64,000 bases of DNA from Amoebidium appalachense (Eukaryota; Ichthyosporea). The stretch covers positions 12,710,001-12,774,000 of the forward strand of contig CAVNZM010000003.1 of NCBI GenBank assembly GCA_963693365.1, written 5' to 3'. The notes below the pieces were generated by a model that did not search any database, was not told where the DNA came from, and saw nothing but the letters and a program-made list of their open reading frames with translations. Positions 1-10,839 of the stretch are shown one piece after another. How positions within the stretch are numbered: the first letter of the stretch is position 1; each line of letters opens with the position of its first letter. The position numbers and the translations under genes were made by a program.

Positions 1-78
1 GGTGTCCTCGATGGAATGATCCGAACACGCACTGGCATTGAGGGTGCAAGTCCCATTGCTGACAGCGAAATATTATAA
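1..78 (+). CDS. Possible 3' end of an upstream gene
   Basis: Frame 1 is open from the first base to a TAA at 76-78 and encodes 25 residues ending in ADSEIL. The composition is not low-complexity, so this could be the last coding exon of a gene entering from the left. It is too short to recognise and could be chance. Confidence 0.25.
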   Translation, partial: GVLDGMIRTRTGIEGASPIADSEIL

Positions 79-127
79 TTCTGCCTATACCCTACATGCC
101 AAATCCTGTTGTGTTTTCGTGCAGCTG

Positions 128-385
128 AGCGCTATCACCGTGCGCTTGTACCTGTGTTGTTGGAGAGTACGGTCATGAGCGCTATCACCGTGCGCTTGCA
201 CCTGTGTTGTTGGAGAGTACGGTCATGAGCGCTATCACCGTGCGCTTGCACCTGTGTTGTTGGAGAGTACGGTCATGAGCGCTATCACCGTGCGCTTGCA
301 CCTGTGTTGTTGGAGAGTACGGTCATGAGCGCTATCACCGTGCGCTTGCACCTGTGTTGTTGGAGAGTACGGTCATGAGCGCTAT
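128..385. repeat. 50-bp tandem repeat, five copies
   Basis: The string GCTATCACCG recurs at 131, 181, 231, 281 and 331, and a truncated copy begins at 381, giving an exact 50-bp period. The copies are almost identical; the first has TTGTACC where the others have TTGCACC. The array ends abruptly in a C-run followed by an A-run at about 386-413. The period is not a multiple of three and no coding role is visible. Confidence 0.95.
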
Positions 386-417
<32 letters not shown>

Positions 418-470
418 TCCTCCCATCTACCCGCACAACCCCAACCCCACATTATATCGTGCACCGGGTA

Positions 471-867
471 ACATGGACGCTGGCGCACCCCCTTCCCCCA
501 CCCAGCCCATTCGCACCCCCCTCCCCCGATCCGCACAAGCCCGCGCAGCACCCCCGGGCCCTCCCCCATCCTATTGGCCATCCTGGCCGGCCTGATCCTC
601 TACGTGCTCTGGGACACGTTCAGCCCACGTGTGCGGCGGCGCCTGGCAGTGCTCAAGTGCCAGCGCGCGTGCCCAATGTGTGCCAGCTGCGGCAGCTGCG
701 TTCCCCGCCGCAAGTGTGCGCACTGCCCCCGCTGCCACGTGTGCGGTGCCAGCCCCGCCCGGTGCGCACAGTGCCCCGCATGCACGCGCTGCCCGCCCGA
801 GCAGAAGTGCCCGGCGTGCCCCACGTGTGCGCATGCGCCTGCGGTGGTGATCAAGGAGCGCACTTGA
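471..867 (+). CDS. Hypothetical single-pass membrane protein with a CxxC-rich tail
   Basis: The clear coding part runs from about 568 to the TGA at 865-867. It encodes a hydrophobic helix (ILLAILAGLILYVLW), a basic stretch (RVRRR) and then about 55 residues with many CxxC pairs. These cysteines could bind zinc or form disulfides. The frame has no ATG after the stop near 469. The nearest good start is the ATG at 471 in another frame, which gives a Pro/Ala-rich leader that would join after one base change in the C/G runs at 550-567. No introns are seen. I do not recognise the family. A small membrane or virion-type protein is one possibility, but nothing in the sequence proves it. Confidence 0.45.
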
Positions 868-903
868 AGGGTTGGGGGGGCAGAGATTTTTGTGGCATAG
901 AGT

Positions 904-1164
904 ATGGCGTACCGATGGGAGTACAAGCTGAAGGAGGAGCCCGGCAAGGCACCCGTGGTGCAGGCAACTATTGTGCCGACCGAGGCCACCACCCGGCGGA
1001 CGCAGATGGAGCAACGAGCATACGCACAAGAGCTTGCGGAAAAGGGCTATATAGATCTGCCCGATGAGTTGGCGGAGAAGTGTGGATTCAAGAAGTGGGT
1101 GCCGAAGAATCAACGACAGACAGCAATTGTACTGCAGAAGATGATGGAGCCTGAGGATGCATAG
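904..1164 (+). CDS. Hypothetical 86-residue protein
   Basis: An intact ORF starts at ATG 904 (MAYRWEYKLKEEPG) and stops at 1164, 37 bp after the CxxC-rich ORF and on the same strand. The product is charged and mostly helical-looking, with a single Cys and no signal or membrane segment. Composition and codon choice look like real coding rather than repeat, and there are no introns. The close spacing suggests it shares its origin with its left neighbour. Family unknown. Confidence 0.45.
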   Translation: MAYRWEYKLKEEPGKAPVVQATIVPTEATTRRTQMEQRAYAQELAEKGYIDLPDELAEKCGFKKWVPKNQRQTAIVLQKMMEPEDA

Positions 1165-1367
1165 AGACCTACACAAGCCAAAGGATGAATGGACTCACAC
1201 CACAAACATGGAAAATGTAAATGACGAGAGAATCTCCACAAACATGGAAAATGTAAATGACGAGAGAATCTGTTGGGATGTTTAATTTTGATGAGCTGGA
1301 GTCTATCTCCCCCCCCCCCTCCCCCCTGCCCTACACCGTTCAATGAAAACTTGGTAGCATGTGTATC

Positions 1368-1592
<225 letters not shown>

Positions 1593-1840
1593 CAATGTAC
1601 GTGCCAGTGTGCTTGTACACAGATTGAAAAGGAGACTTGGGGTATATTAAATGGAGTCTCTCCCGCTACCACGGGCAAATACATTCAATAATCATTACGG
1701 AAACTTGGTACTGTTACCGGGCAAATACAATATACATGAAAATTTGGATAAGATTGAAGCAGATCACATTCGAATAAACATTACAGAAAACTTGGTATGA
1801 AAACTTTGTACCACGTCTTTCCTCCACCACACCCATCACA

Positions 1841-2394
1841 AACCCTAAGTAAGATGTGAATGTGGGGCCTACCCGCCGCCACCACCACAACTACGTTTCC
1901 CCCACTGCACCCACCACAAACCCTAAGTAAGATGTGAATGTGGGGCCTACCCGCCGCCACCACCACAACTACGTTTCCCCCACCGCACCCACCACAAACC
2001 CTAAGTAAGATGTGAATGTGGGGCCTACCCGCCGCCACCACCACAACTACGTTTCCCCCACCGCACCCACCACAAACCCTAAGTAAGATGTGAATGTGGG
2101 GCCTACCCGCCGCCACCACCACAACTACGTTTCCCCCACCGCACCCACCACAAACCCTAAGTAAGATGTGAATGTGGGGCCTACCCGCCGCCACCACCAC
2201 AACTACGTTTCCCCCACCGCACCCACCACAAACCCTAAGTAAGATGTGAATGTGGGGCCTACCCGCCGCCACCACCACAACTACGTTTCCCCCACCGCAC
2301 CCACCACAAACCCTAAGTAAGATGTGAATGTGGGGCCTACCCGCCGCCACCACCACAACTACGTTTCCCCCACCGCACCCACCACAAACCATGT
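1841..2394. repeat. 78-bp minisatellite, seven copies, just 3' of the JmjC stop codon
   Basis: AACCCTAAGT recurs at 1841, 1919, 1997, 2075, 2153, 2231 and 2309, an exact 78-bp period. The copies differ by one or two bases. Because 78 is 26 codons, one minus-strand frame stays open across the whole array (GRPHIHILLR repeated). That frame is not the one used by the JmjC gene, whose TAG lies at 2402-2400. The array is therefore most simply 3' UTR or downstream repeat. Confidence 0.95.
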
Positions 2395-2399
2395 GTGGT

Positions 2400-2720
2400 C
2401 TACCCACTCAAAAGCTCCTCCTCGAACTGCTCGATGTCAGCCTTGTACTTCTCTCTCAGCTTTTTCCACTGTGCATGGGACACCTGTGGGTTGATAGTTG
2501 GGTGTAAGTAGTAGTCCAGCCAGGTGATTTGTTTATGCAAGGCTCAGACATCACTGTATGCCATTACCTCAAACACACCCACGCACCCACCAATACACCA
2601 CCATGGCACACACCCACAGGAAACGAACTCCTACGTGTGGACCAGGTCAAGAAAAACTCTGCAAGGACCCAAAAAACCGTTTTTACGAACCCCTACATGT
2701 AATTGTGAATGCTAGGGCAT

Positions 2721-2808
<88 letters not shown>

Positions 2809-2872
2809 GTGTTTTTTTGTTTGTTGTTTTTTTTTGGTTTGTTTTTTTTTTTTGTTTTTTTTTTGTTGTTGT

Positions 2873-2903
<31 letters not shown>

Positions 2904-3310
2904 GGGGGTACCTCGAAAACGAGTTCCCTGTCAGTGTAGCCACACGTGCGTGCCGGGGGGGGCTTCTTGCCAGCGACCACAAGCCAGTTGACCGTGGCAA
3001 AATTTACCGCCTCGGCCAAGCTGCTACCAGTAGCATACCCAAAGTGGTATGCCCCAGGCAATGTGTAGATGACCTCGCCGGCCTGCTGAACCGTGTGCTG
3101 CACAGGGACACCCTTCTTCATCAAGTAACGGGGGTGGATGAACACAGACTGTCCCACCCACATGTTAGTCATATGAAAAACCGGGTGGTCGTTTTTGTAA
3201 GTGCTTTTTTGTTTTTTGTTCTTCACGTCATTCACGTCAGTGTCTACCACTCCCTCTCTCTCTCTTCTTGTAGTCCTCTGTTGTGTGTGTGGTCGTTTTT
3301 TTTTTTGTTT

Positions 3311-3341
<31 letters not shown>

Positions 3342-5422
3342 GGGGGTGAGGGATTACCTTATGCTGTGTGACTTTCTTGCAGATACCGGCCCCCGAAAGG
3401 CCAAGCCTCTTGTAGATATCCTCGAGGATAGACGTGACCTGTCCATTGTACTCTGCACTGACTATATACCAGCTTTTGTCTCCGGGCCCACGGGTCATGA
3501 TGTTGACACTTCCGAGCAGAACGTCTTCTGTGTGGGGCACAAACGGACCCCCAGTCGTGACACTGCAAAGAGGCATGGGATTAGTTGGGGCTAAAACAGT
3601 AATTACTTCCGACTAGATGTGGCTCCGATACATTCCGAAAACACCGACCCATACACACACCCAGGATGGTTCTGTGAACATAAGGGGCATTTTGCAAGCC
3701 TGCCTTTTTCCTTTGTTTAATAATAAAAATTATTTTTTTTTTTTTTTGGGGGGGGGGGGGAGGGGCATACTTATAGAGCATCGGTGTTGAGATGCCCACA
3801 CGATTCTTGAATTCTCTTGATACTATTGAGTCAACCGTCTCCAAGCTGAACATGTAGTCGATTTCTTTCCTCACCACCTGTCCCTCCTGTTAGTGCCTTC
3901 ATGTTCACCATTCAACAACACACAGCATGCCTACATATACCCACCACAGTGCATCAACACAACATACACTCTCCGCTGCACACACTCCGCACAAACGCAC
4001 GCACGCACGCATGCCTACACAACATACACTCTCCGCACAAACACACGCACGCACGCATCCCTACACAACATACACTCTCCGCACAAACACACGCACGCAC
4101 GCATCCCTACACAACATACACTCTCCGCACAAACACACGCACGCACGCATCCCTACACAACATACACTCTCCGAACAAACACACGCACGCACGCATCCCT
4201 ACACAACATACATTCTCCGCACAAACACACGCACGCACGCATCCCTACACAACATACACTCTCCGAACAAACACACGCACGCACGCATGCCTACACAACA
4301 TACACTCTCCGCACAAACACACGCACGCACGCATCCCTACACAACATACACTCTCCGAACAAACACACGCACGCACGCATGCCTACACAACATACACTCT
4401 CCGCACAAACACACACACGCATGCATGCCTACACAACATACACTCTCCGCACAAACACACACACGCACGCATGCCTACACAACATACACTCTCCGCACAA
4501 ACACACGATCCGCACAAACACACACACGCACGCATGCCTACACAACATACACTCTCCGCACAAACACACAATCCGCACAAACACACGCACGCACGCATGC
4601 CTACACAACATACACTCTCCGCACAAACACACGCACGCACGCATGCCTACACAACATACACTCTCCGCACAAACACACGCACACAACATACAATCTCCGC
4701 CGCACACACACGTACCTCACTGGGTGTATGGGTGTTTTTAAGAGGCTTCAGATCTGTTCCGTAAAGGAACATTGATCTTTCACCGTCCGATAGGGAGTCC
4801 AACAACCTCCAAAACTCCTCCTCCCCCAACGTATCCCCCTGCCCAATCGTGTTAGCCCCTGTTCATGGTAACCACATCCTAATGGTTGCAAATACGCACC
4901 TCTGGAATTTGCCCTGTGATGTCCTCCCTATAAACGAGGAAGACGTCCTTGATGGTGGTACCCTCCACCCAAATCCGGGTGTAGGATTTTCTCACTCGTG
5001 TGGCCCGAGCAGCCTTTTCCAGCCCCTGCACTGCCGGCTCGGGAGGCACGAACTTGACGGCACCAGCTGCCCGAACTTCGTGTTGTTTCTCCATCGACAA
5101 ACTTATCTCCTCCAAGGAGAGCTTTTCTAGATACACTTGGCGGAGATGTTTTACGGGTACCTCGTTGAACCCCGCCACCTCCCCAGTCTCGGTGTCTTGT
5201 TGTTGCCCCCTGTCCACCTCTTCCGCTTCTTGCTCTGTGTGTGCGTGTGTGTGGGGGGATTAGCCGAGTGCATGCATGCGTGCAGGTGCCTTCCCGTGGT
5301 GTGTGTGTGTGGGGGGGGGGGGGGGGGGGGGTGGGGGGATTAGCCGAGTGCATGCATGCGTGCAGGTGCCTGGGGGGGGGATTAGCCGAGTGCATGCATG
5401 CGTGCAGGTGCCTTCCCGTGGT

Positions 5423-5453
<31 letters not shown>

Positions 5454-5537
5454 GATTAGCCGAGTGCATGCATGCGTGCAGGTGCCTGGGGGGGGGGATT
5501 AGCCGAGTGCATGCATGCGTGCAGGTGCCTTCCCGTG

Positions 5538-5568
<31 letters not shown>

Positions 5569-5705
5569 GGGATTAGCCGAGTGCATGCATGCGTGCAGGT
5601 GCCTGGGGGGGGGGGGGATTAGCCGAGTGCATGCATGCGTGCAGGTGCCTGGGGGGGGGGGGGGGATTAGCCGAGTGCATGCATGCGTGCAGGTGCCTTC
5701 CCGTG

Positions 5706-5736
<31 letters not shown>

Positions 5737-5784
5737 GGGGGGGGATTAGCCGAGTGCATGCATGCGTGCAGGTGCCTTCCCGTG

Positions 5785-5815
<31 letters not shown>

Positions 5816-5865
5816 GGGGGGGGGGATTAGCCGAGTGCATGCATGCGTGCAGGTGCCTTCCCGTG

Positions 5866-5910
<45 letters not shown>

Positions 5911-6032
5911 TTAGCCGAGTGCATGCATGCGTGCAGGTGCCTTCCCGTGGTGTGTGTGTGTGGGGGGGGGGGGGGGGGGGGGGGGGGGGGATTAGCCGAG
6001 TGCATGCATGCGTGCAGGTGCCTTCCCGTGGT

Positions 6033-6063
<31 letters not shown>

Positions 6064-6119
6064 GGGGGGATTAGCCGAGTGCATGCATGCGTGCAGGTGC
6101 CTTCCCGTGGTGTGTGTGT

Positions 6120-6152
<33 letters not shown>

Positions 6153-6191
6153 TTAGCCGAGTGCATGCATGCGTGCAGGTGCCTCCCCGTG

Positions 6192-6239
<48 letters not shown>

Positions 6240-6278
6240 TTAGCCGAGTGCATGCATGCGTGTAGGTGCCTTCCCGTG

Positions 6279-6309
<31 letters not shown>

Positions 6310-6366
6310 GGGGGGGGGGTGTGGGGATTAGCCGAGTGCATGCATGCGTGTAGGTGCCTTCCCGTG

Positions 6367-6414
<48 letters not shown>

Positions 6415-6455
6415 TTAGCCGAGTGCATGCATGCCTGTAGGTGCCTTCCCGTGGT

Positions 6456-6486
<31 letters not shown>

Positions 6487-6549
6487 GGGGGGGGGGGATT
6501 AGCCGAGTGCATGCATGCGTGTAGGTGCCTTCCCGTGGTGTGTGTGTGT

Positions 6550-6588
<39 letters not shown>

Positions 6589-6810
6589 TTAGCCGAGTGC
6601 ATGCATGCGTGTAGGTGCCTTCCCGTGGTGTGTGTGTGTGTGGGGGGGGGGTGGGGGGATTAGCCGAGTGCATGCATGCGTGCAGGTGCCTGGGGGGGGA
6701 TTAGCCGAGTGCATGCATGCGTGCAGGTGCCTTCCCAGTGCATGCATGCGTGCAGGTGCCTGGGGGGGGGATTAGCCGAGTGCATGCATGCGTGCAGGTG
6801 CCTTCCCGTG

Positions 6811-6856
<46 letters not shown>

Positions 6857-7049
6857 TTAGCCGAGTGCATGCATGCGTGCAGGTGCCTGGGGGGGGGGAT
6901 TAGCCGAGTGCATGCATGCGTGCAGGTGCCTGGGGGGGATTAGCCGAGTGCATGCATGCGTGCAGGTGCCTTCCCAGTGCATGCATGCGTGCAGGTGCCT
7001 GGGGGGGGGATTAGCCGAGTGCATGCATGCGTGCAGGTGCCTTCCCGTG

Positions 7050-7080
<31 letters not shown>

Positions 7081-7175
7081 GGGGGGGGGGGGATTAGCCG
7101 AGTGCATGCATGCGTGCAGGTGCCTGGGGGGGGGGATTAGCCGAGTGCATGCATGCGTGCAGGTGCCTTCCCGTG

Positions 7176-7206
<31 letters not shown>

Positions 7207-7257
7207 GGGGGGGGGGGATTAGCCGAGTGCATGCATGCGTGTAGGTGCCTTCCCGTG

Positions 7258-7288
<31 letters not shown>

Positions 7289-7449
7289 GGGGGGGGATTA
7301 GCCGAGTGCATGCATGCGTGCAGGTGCCTGGGGGGGGGATTAGCCGAGTGCATGCATGCGTGCAGGTGCCTTCCCGTGGTGTGTGTGGGGGGGGGGGGGG
7401 GGGGGGGGGATTAGCCGAGTGCATGCATGCGTGCAGGTGCCTTCCCGTG

Positions 7450-7480
<31 letters not shown>

Positions 7481-7527
7481 GGGGGGGATTAGCCGAGTGC
7501 ATGCATGCGTGCAGGTGCCTTCCCGTG

Positions 7528-7574
<47 letters not shown>

Positions 7575-7657
7575 TTAGCCGAGTGCATGCATGCGTGCAG
7601 GTGCCTGGGGGGGGGATTAGCCGAGTGCATGCATGCGTGCAGGTGCCTTCCCGTGGT

Positions 7658-7707
<50 letters not shown>

Positions 7708-9444
7708 TTAGCCGAGTGCATGCATGCGTGCAGGTGCCTTCCCGTCTCCTTTTTCTGTTCTTCCTTGTGTGGTGGTGATGGGGTGTGTGTATTGGGGGGT
7801 GTACCCGGATTCGGAAAATCATAACCAATGTGCCCTTCCTCGTCCCACCCAACAGCACCAGTGTCTTCCTCGTCTTCCCCTTCTCCTTTTTCTTGTTCTT
7901 CTTCTTCTGTGTGTGGTGGTTGTGTGTGTGTGTGGGAGAGGGGGGATTACTTCTTCTGTGTGTGGTGGTTGTGTGTGTGTATGTGGGAGAGAGGGGATAA
8001 GCCGAGGTGCATGCATGCGTGCAGGTGTGCGATGGCTTCAATGTGTGGGTGCTTGGGTGGTTGGTTGTGTGTGCCGAGGTGCATGCATGCGTGCAGGTGT
8101 GCGATGGTTTCAATGTGTGGGTGCTTGGGTGGTTGGTTGTGTGTGCCGAGGTGCATGCCTGCGTGCAGGTGCCTTCCCGTGGTGTGTGTGTGGGGGGTGG
8201 GGGGGGGGATAGCCGAGTGCATGCATGCGTGCAGGTGCCTTCCCGTGGTGTGTGTGTGGGGGGGGGGGGGGGGGATAGCCGAGTGCATGCATGCGTGCAG
8301 GTGCCTTCCCGTGGTGTGTGTGTGGGGGGGGTGGGGGGGGGGGGGGGATAGCCGAGTGCATGCATGCGTGCAGGTGCCTTCCCGTGGTGTGTGTGTGGGG
8401 GGGGGGGGGGGGGGATAGCCGAGTGCATGCATGCGTGCAGGTGCCTTCCCGTGGTGTGTGTGTGGGGGGGGGGGGGGGGGATAGCCGAGTGCATGCATGC
8501 GTGCAGGTGCCTTCCCGTGGTGTGTGTGTGGGGGGGGGGGGGGGGGGATAGCCGAGTGCATGCATGCGTGCAGGTGCCTTCCCGTCTCCTTTTTCTGTTC
8601 TTCCTTGTGTGGTGGTGATGGGGTGTGTGTATGGGGGGGGGGGTACCCGGATTCGAAAAATCATAACCAATGTGCCCTTCCTCGTCCCACCCAACAGCAC
8701 CAGTGTCTTCCTCGTCTTCCCCTTCTCCTTTTTCTTGTTCTTCTTCTTCTGTGTGTGGTGGTTGTGTGTGTGTGTGGGAGAGGGGGGATTACTTCTTCTG
8801 TGTGTGGTGGTTGTGTGTGTGTGTGGGAGAGGGGGGATTACTTCTTCTGTGTGTGGTGGTTGTGTGTGTGTATGTGGGAGAGAGGGGATAAGCCGAGGTG
8901 CATGCATGCGTGCAGGTGTGCGATGGCTTCAATGTGTGGGTGCTTGGGTGGTTGGTTGTGTGTGCCGAGGTGCATGCATGCGTGCAGGTGTGCGATGGCT
9001 TCAATGTGTGGGTGCTTGGGTGGTTGGTTGTGTGTGCCGAGGTGCATGCATGCGTGCAGGTGTGCGATGGCTTCAATGTGTGGGTGCTTGGGTGGTTGGT
9101 TGTGTGTGCCGAGGTGCATGCATGCGTGCAGGTGTGCGATGGCTTCAATGTGTGGGTGCTTGGGTGGTTGGTTGTGTGTGCCGAGGTGCATGCATGCGTG
9201 CAGGTGTGCGATGGCTTCAATGTGTGGGTGCTTGGGTGGTTGGTTGTGTGTGCCGAGGTGCATGCATGCGTGCAGGTGTGCGATGGCTTCAATGTGTGGG
9301 TGCTTGGGTGGTTGGTTGTGTGTGCCGAGGTGCATGCATGCGTGCAGGTGTGCGATGGCTTCAATGTGTGGGTGCTTGGGTGGTTGGTTGTGTGTGCCGA
9401 GGTGCATGCATGCGTGCAGGTGCCTTCCCGTGGTGTGTGTGTGT

Positions 9445-9484
<40 letters not shown>

Positions 9485-10289
9485 TACCCGGCTGGAAACC
9501 CCACGACTCTCCCCCTTCTCCTTTCCACTCCTCATACTCTCTTTCCCTTCCCCGACTCTCCCCCTCCCTCTCCATCCCTCCCCCCTTCTTTCTCTCCTCC
9601 CCCCCTCTTTCTCTCCCCTCCACTCTCCCCCTTCTCCCTCTTCTCCCCCCCTCTCCTTCTTCATCACTCTCATGGACCTCCACTCTTGCCCGCTTTTTCG
9701 GGTGGTCCGGCAGTTTGACAGCAGGACTGCCTGGAGGGCTGTGTGCAGCCCCATCCCACTGCACTTTCCAGTTGAATTCTTTGAATAACCAGGAAATTTG
9801 GGCCTCCCCCGGCAAAGAACCCGTCACGTCAGGTATGTGACTAAAGTCGTCGCTGCCAGGGTAAATGGAAAGTCGACTGAGCATGACCGCCAAACCATCC
9901 GAGTTTCCATGATAGTTTCCAAGATCATAAACTCTCCACTGAGGGCCGCCCCATTTCAGAATCCACGCTATAGTCGCATGGATACCCTTGTTGTTTGGGA
10001 GTTCTTGCAATCGATGACCCTTCCTGTGCCAAAGACGCCCGTCGTTGAGTTCAAACAAGAAGACCGAAACGCCATCTGAATTGCTGGGTTGCACCACGTG
10101 TATTATTGGCGCCATCTTCTTTTTCTGATGATGACGATAAAGACACTGTCGCGTGAGTAGCCCTCTACCCGTGAATATGATTGTAGGGTCGGCATGTTTC
10201 GAGAACTCGAATGTCGGTGGGTTGGTTTGTATGTTGCTCTGGAACACATTATCGATGAGCGCTAGAAACTGTTCGTCGGTGGCAGCCAT
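2400..10289 (-). CDS. JmjC-domain histone lysine demethylase-like protein
   Basis: Role: an Fe(II)/2-oxoglutarate oxygenase of the JmjC class, probably acting on histone lysines in the nucleus. Exons on the minus strand: 10289-9488, two optional cassettes (8748-8647 and 7906-7805), 5234-4900, 4838-4716, 3886-3771, 3562-3358, 3148-2912, 2483-2400. Every junction is GT-AG with matching phase, giving 633 codons, or 701 with both cassettes. Visible signatures: EEEFWRLLDS and YGTDL before the core, GISTPMLY, the iron motif H-T-E in VPHTEDVLLGS, KSWY (2-oxoglutarate lysine), and the second metal His in GAYHFGY followed by EAVNFA and W. The order and spacing match the KDM4/KDM5/JARID cores. The first 200 residues are unrecognised; an acidic, basic-patched linker follows. 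The C-terminus is a short helix ending EELLSG. No PHD, Tudor or zinc finger is seen. Start chosen: ATG 10289, with CA repeat directly upstream. Substrate specificity is not inferable. Confidence 0.9.
2719..2908. repeat. (GT)n, T-run and G-run block in a JmjC intron
   Basis: GT dinucleotides to about 2803, then a T-rich stretch, then about 26 G, ending at the donor GTACC of the 3148-2912 exon (minus strand). On the sense strand the intron begins GTAC followed by C-run, A-rich and CA-run. Confidence 0.95.
3967..4700. repeat. 46-bp CA-rich minisatellite, about 15 copies
   Basis: Units of AACATACACTCTCCGCACAA plus an ACACGCACGCACGCAT tail recur every 46 bp (4021, 4067, 4113 and onwards). The 3' units vary in length by CA-repeat slippage. 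It fills the JmjC intron between the 4838-4716 and 3886-3771 exons. All three plus-strand frames stay open, but none is a gene. Confidence 0.95.
5241..7740. repeat. Main minisatellite array of the JmjC intron
   Basis: Dozens of copies of a unit GATTAGCCGAGTGCATGCAT / GCGTGCAGGTGCC, with or without TTCCCGTGGTGTGTGTGTG, separated by G-runs of 8 to about 35. G-run length varies from copy to copy while the unique part hardly changes. On the transcribed strand these are C-runs. The array begins almost at the acceptor of the exon at 5234. Confidence 0.97.
7805..7906 (-). CDS. JmjC gene, acidic cassette exon (copy 2 in transcription order)
   Basis: An acceptor after ACACACAG and a donor G|GTACACC bound 102 bp that enter and leave in phase 1. 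The exon can therefore be inserted between the 10289-9488 and 5234-4900 exons without changing the frame. It encodes a Glu-rich segment followed by AVGWDEEGHIGYDFPNP. Both splice sites look good, and the acidic part resembles the tail of the first exon. Whether it is used needs RNA evidence. Confidence 0.7.
8647..8748 (-). CDS. JmjC gene, acidic cassette exon (copy 1 in transcription order)
   Basis: Same length, same 1-1 phase and same splice-site context as the exon at 7906-7805. The clearest difference is one base near the 3' end, which turns DFPNP into DFSNP. The donor reads G|GTACCC. The near identity suggests either a recent duplication or homogenisation. Confidence 0.7.
8892..9420. repeat. 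72-bp minisatellite, about seven copies
   Basis: GCCGAGGTGCATGCATGCGT recurs at 8892, 8964, 9036, 9108, 9180, 9252, 9324 and 9396. The unit continues with GTGCGATGGCTTCAATGTG and a GGTTG-rich end. Two further copies lie at about 8000-8150. It shares the GTGCATGCATGCGTGCAGGT core with the neighbouring array, so the two are related. The period is 24 codons and several frames stay open, but it lies inside the intron. Confidence 0.96.
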
Positions 10290-10291
10290 GT

Positions 10292-10358
<67 letters not shown>

Positions 10359-10660
10359 GTGTGTGTGAACTACCAGCGCTGGTGCCAGAGCTCGTGTGTG
10401 TGGCGCTATGTTATGTTCCCGTGTCTAGTCTGCAATTTGTATGTTTAAAATGGGTGTGTGTGTGTGTGTGTGTGTGTGTGAACTACCAGCGCTGGTGCCA
10501 GAGCTCGTGTGTGTGGCGCTATGTTATGTTCCCGTGTCTAGTCTGCAATGTGTATGTTTAAAATGGGTGTGTGTGTGTGTGTGTGTGTGTGCGTGTGTGT
10601 GGCGCTATGTTATGTTCCCGTGTCTAGTCTGCAATGTGTATGTTTAAAATGGGTCGGGAA
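10290..10660. repeat. GT microsatellites with a duplicated unique segment
   Basis: GT tracts at 10295-10367, 10452-10481 and 10566-10602 alternate with copies of CTACCAGCGCTGGTGCCAGA and GGCGCTATGTTATGTTCCCG. This is directly upstream of the JmjC start, so it may be its 5' UTR or promoter. Confidence 0.85.
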
Positions 10661-10839
10661 AACGTGAAGGAATTAGACCTGTCTGTATTGACTGAAAAGG
10701 GGCAGCTGAAAGCGTGATTTGCACAGATTAACAGGTCTGTGTTCTCGTTAGTTTTTTTTTGTTTGTTATGACTCTGTCCTGTCACAACGAATGTTACACG
10801 AACTGATCAGTGTGGCGCACTTCAACTAAATCACGTCAT

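Larger units (their letters stand above)
7741..8892. repeat. About 840-bp duplication carrying the cassette exon
   Basis: The segment from TCTCCTTTTTCTGTTC at 7745 recurs at 8585, with the full cassette exon and flanks. Between the two lie more copies of the main minisatellite unit (8140-8580). Extra fragments of the exon's 5' end (GATTACTTCTTCTGTGTGTG) occur at 7945-7970, 8787-8810 and 8835-8860; these are truncated copies with an intact acceptor but no exon body. Confidence 0.9.

Noticed and set aside
2524-2715. An additional JmjC exon between 2912 and 2483 (FFLTWSTRRSSFPV on the minus strand)
   Set aside because: It could be spliced in phase, but the flanking exons already join in frame and the segment has no family similarity.
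3893-4775. Three long plus-strand frames rich in THTH, NIHSPHKH and QTHART
   Set aside because: They are three readings of one 46-bp CA-rich minisatellite inside a JmjC intron.
5260-9840. Very long frames with GGGG, CMHACRC, PPPP and HTTNHPSTHT repeats
   Set aside because: They arise because the minisatellite units lack stops or have variable G-runs; only the JmjC exons on the minus strand have unique coding content.
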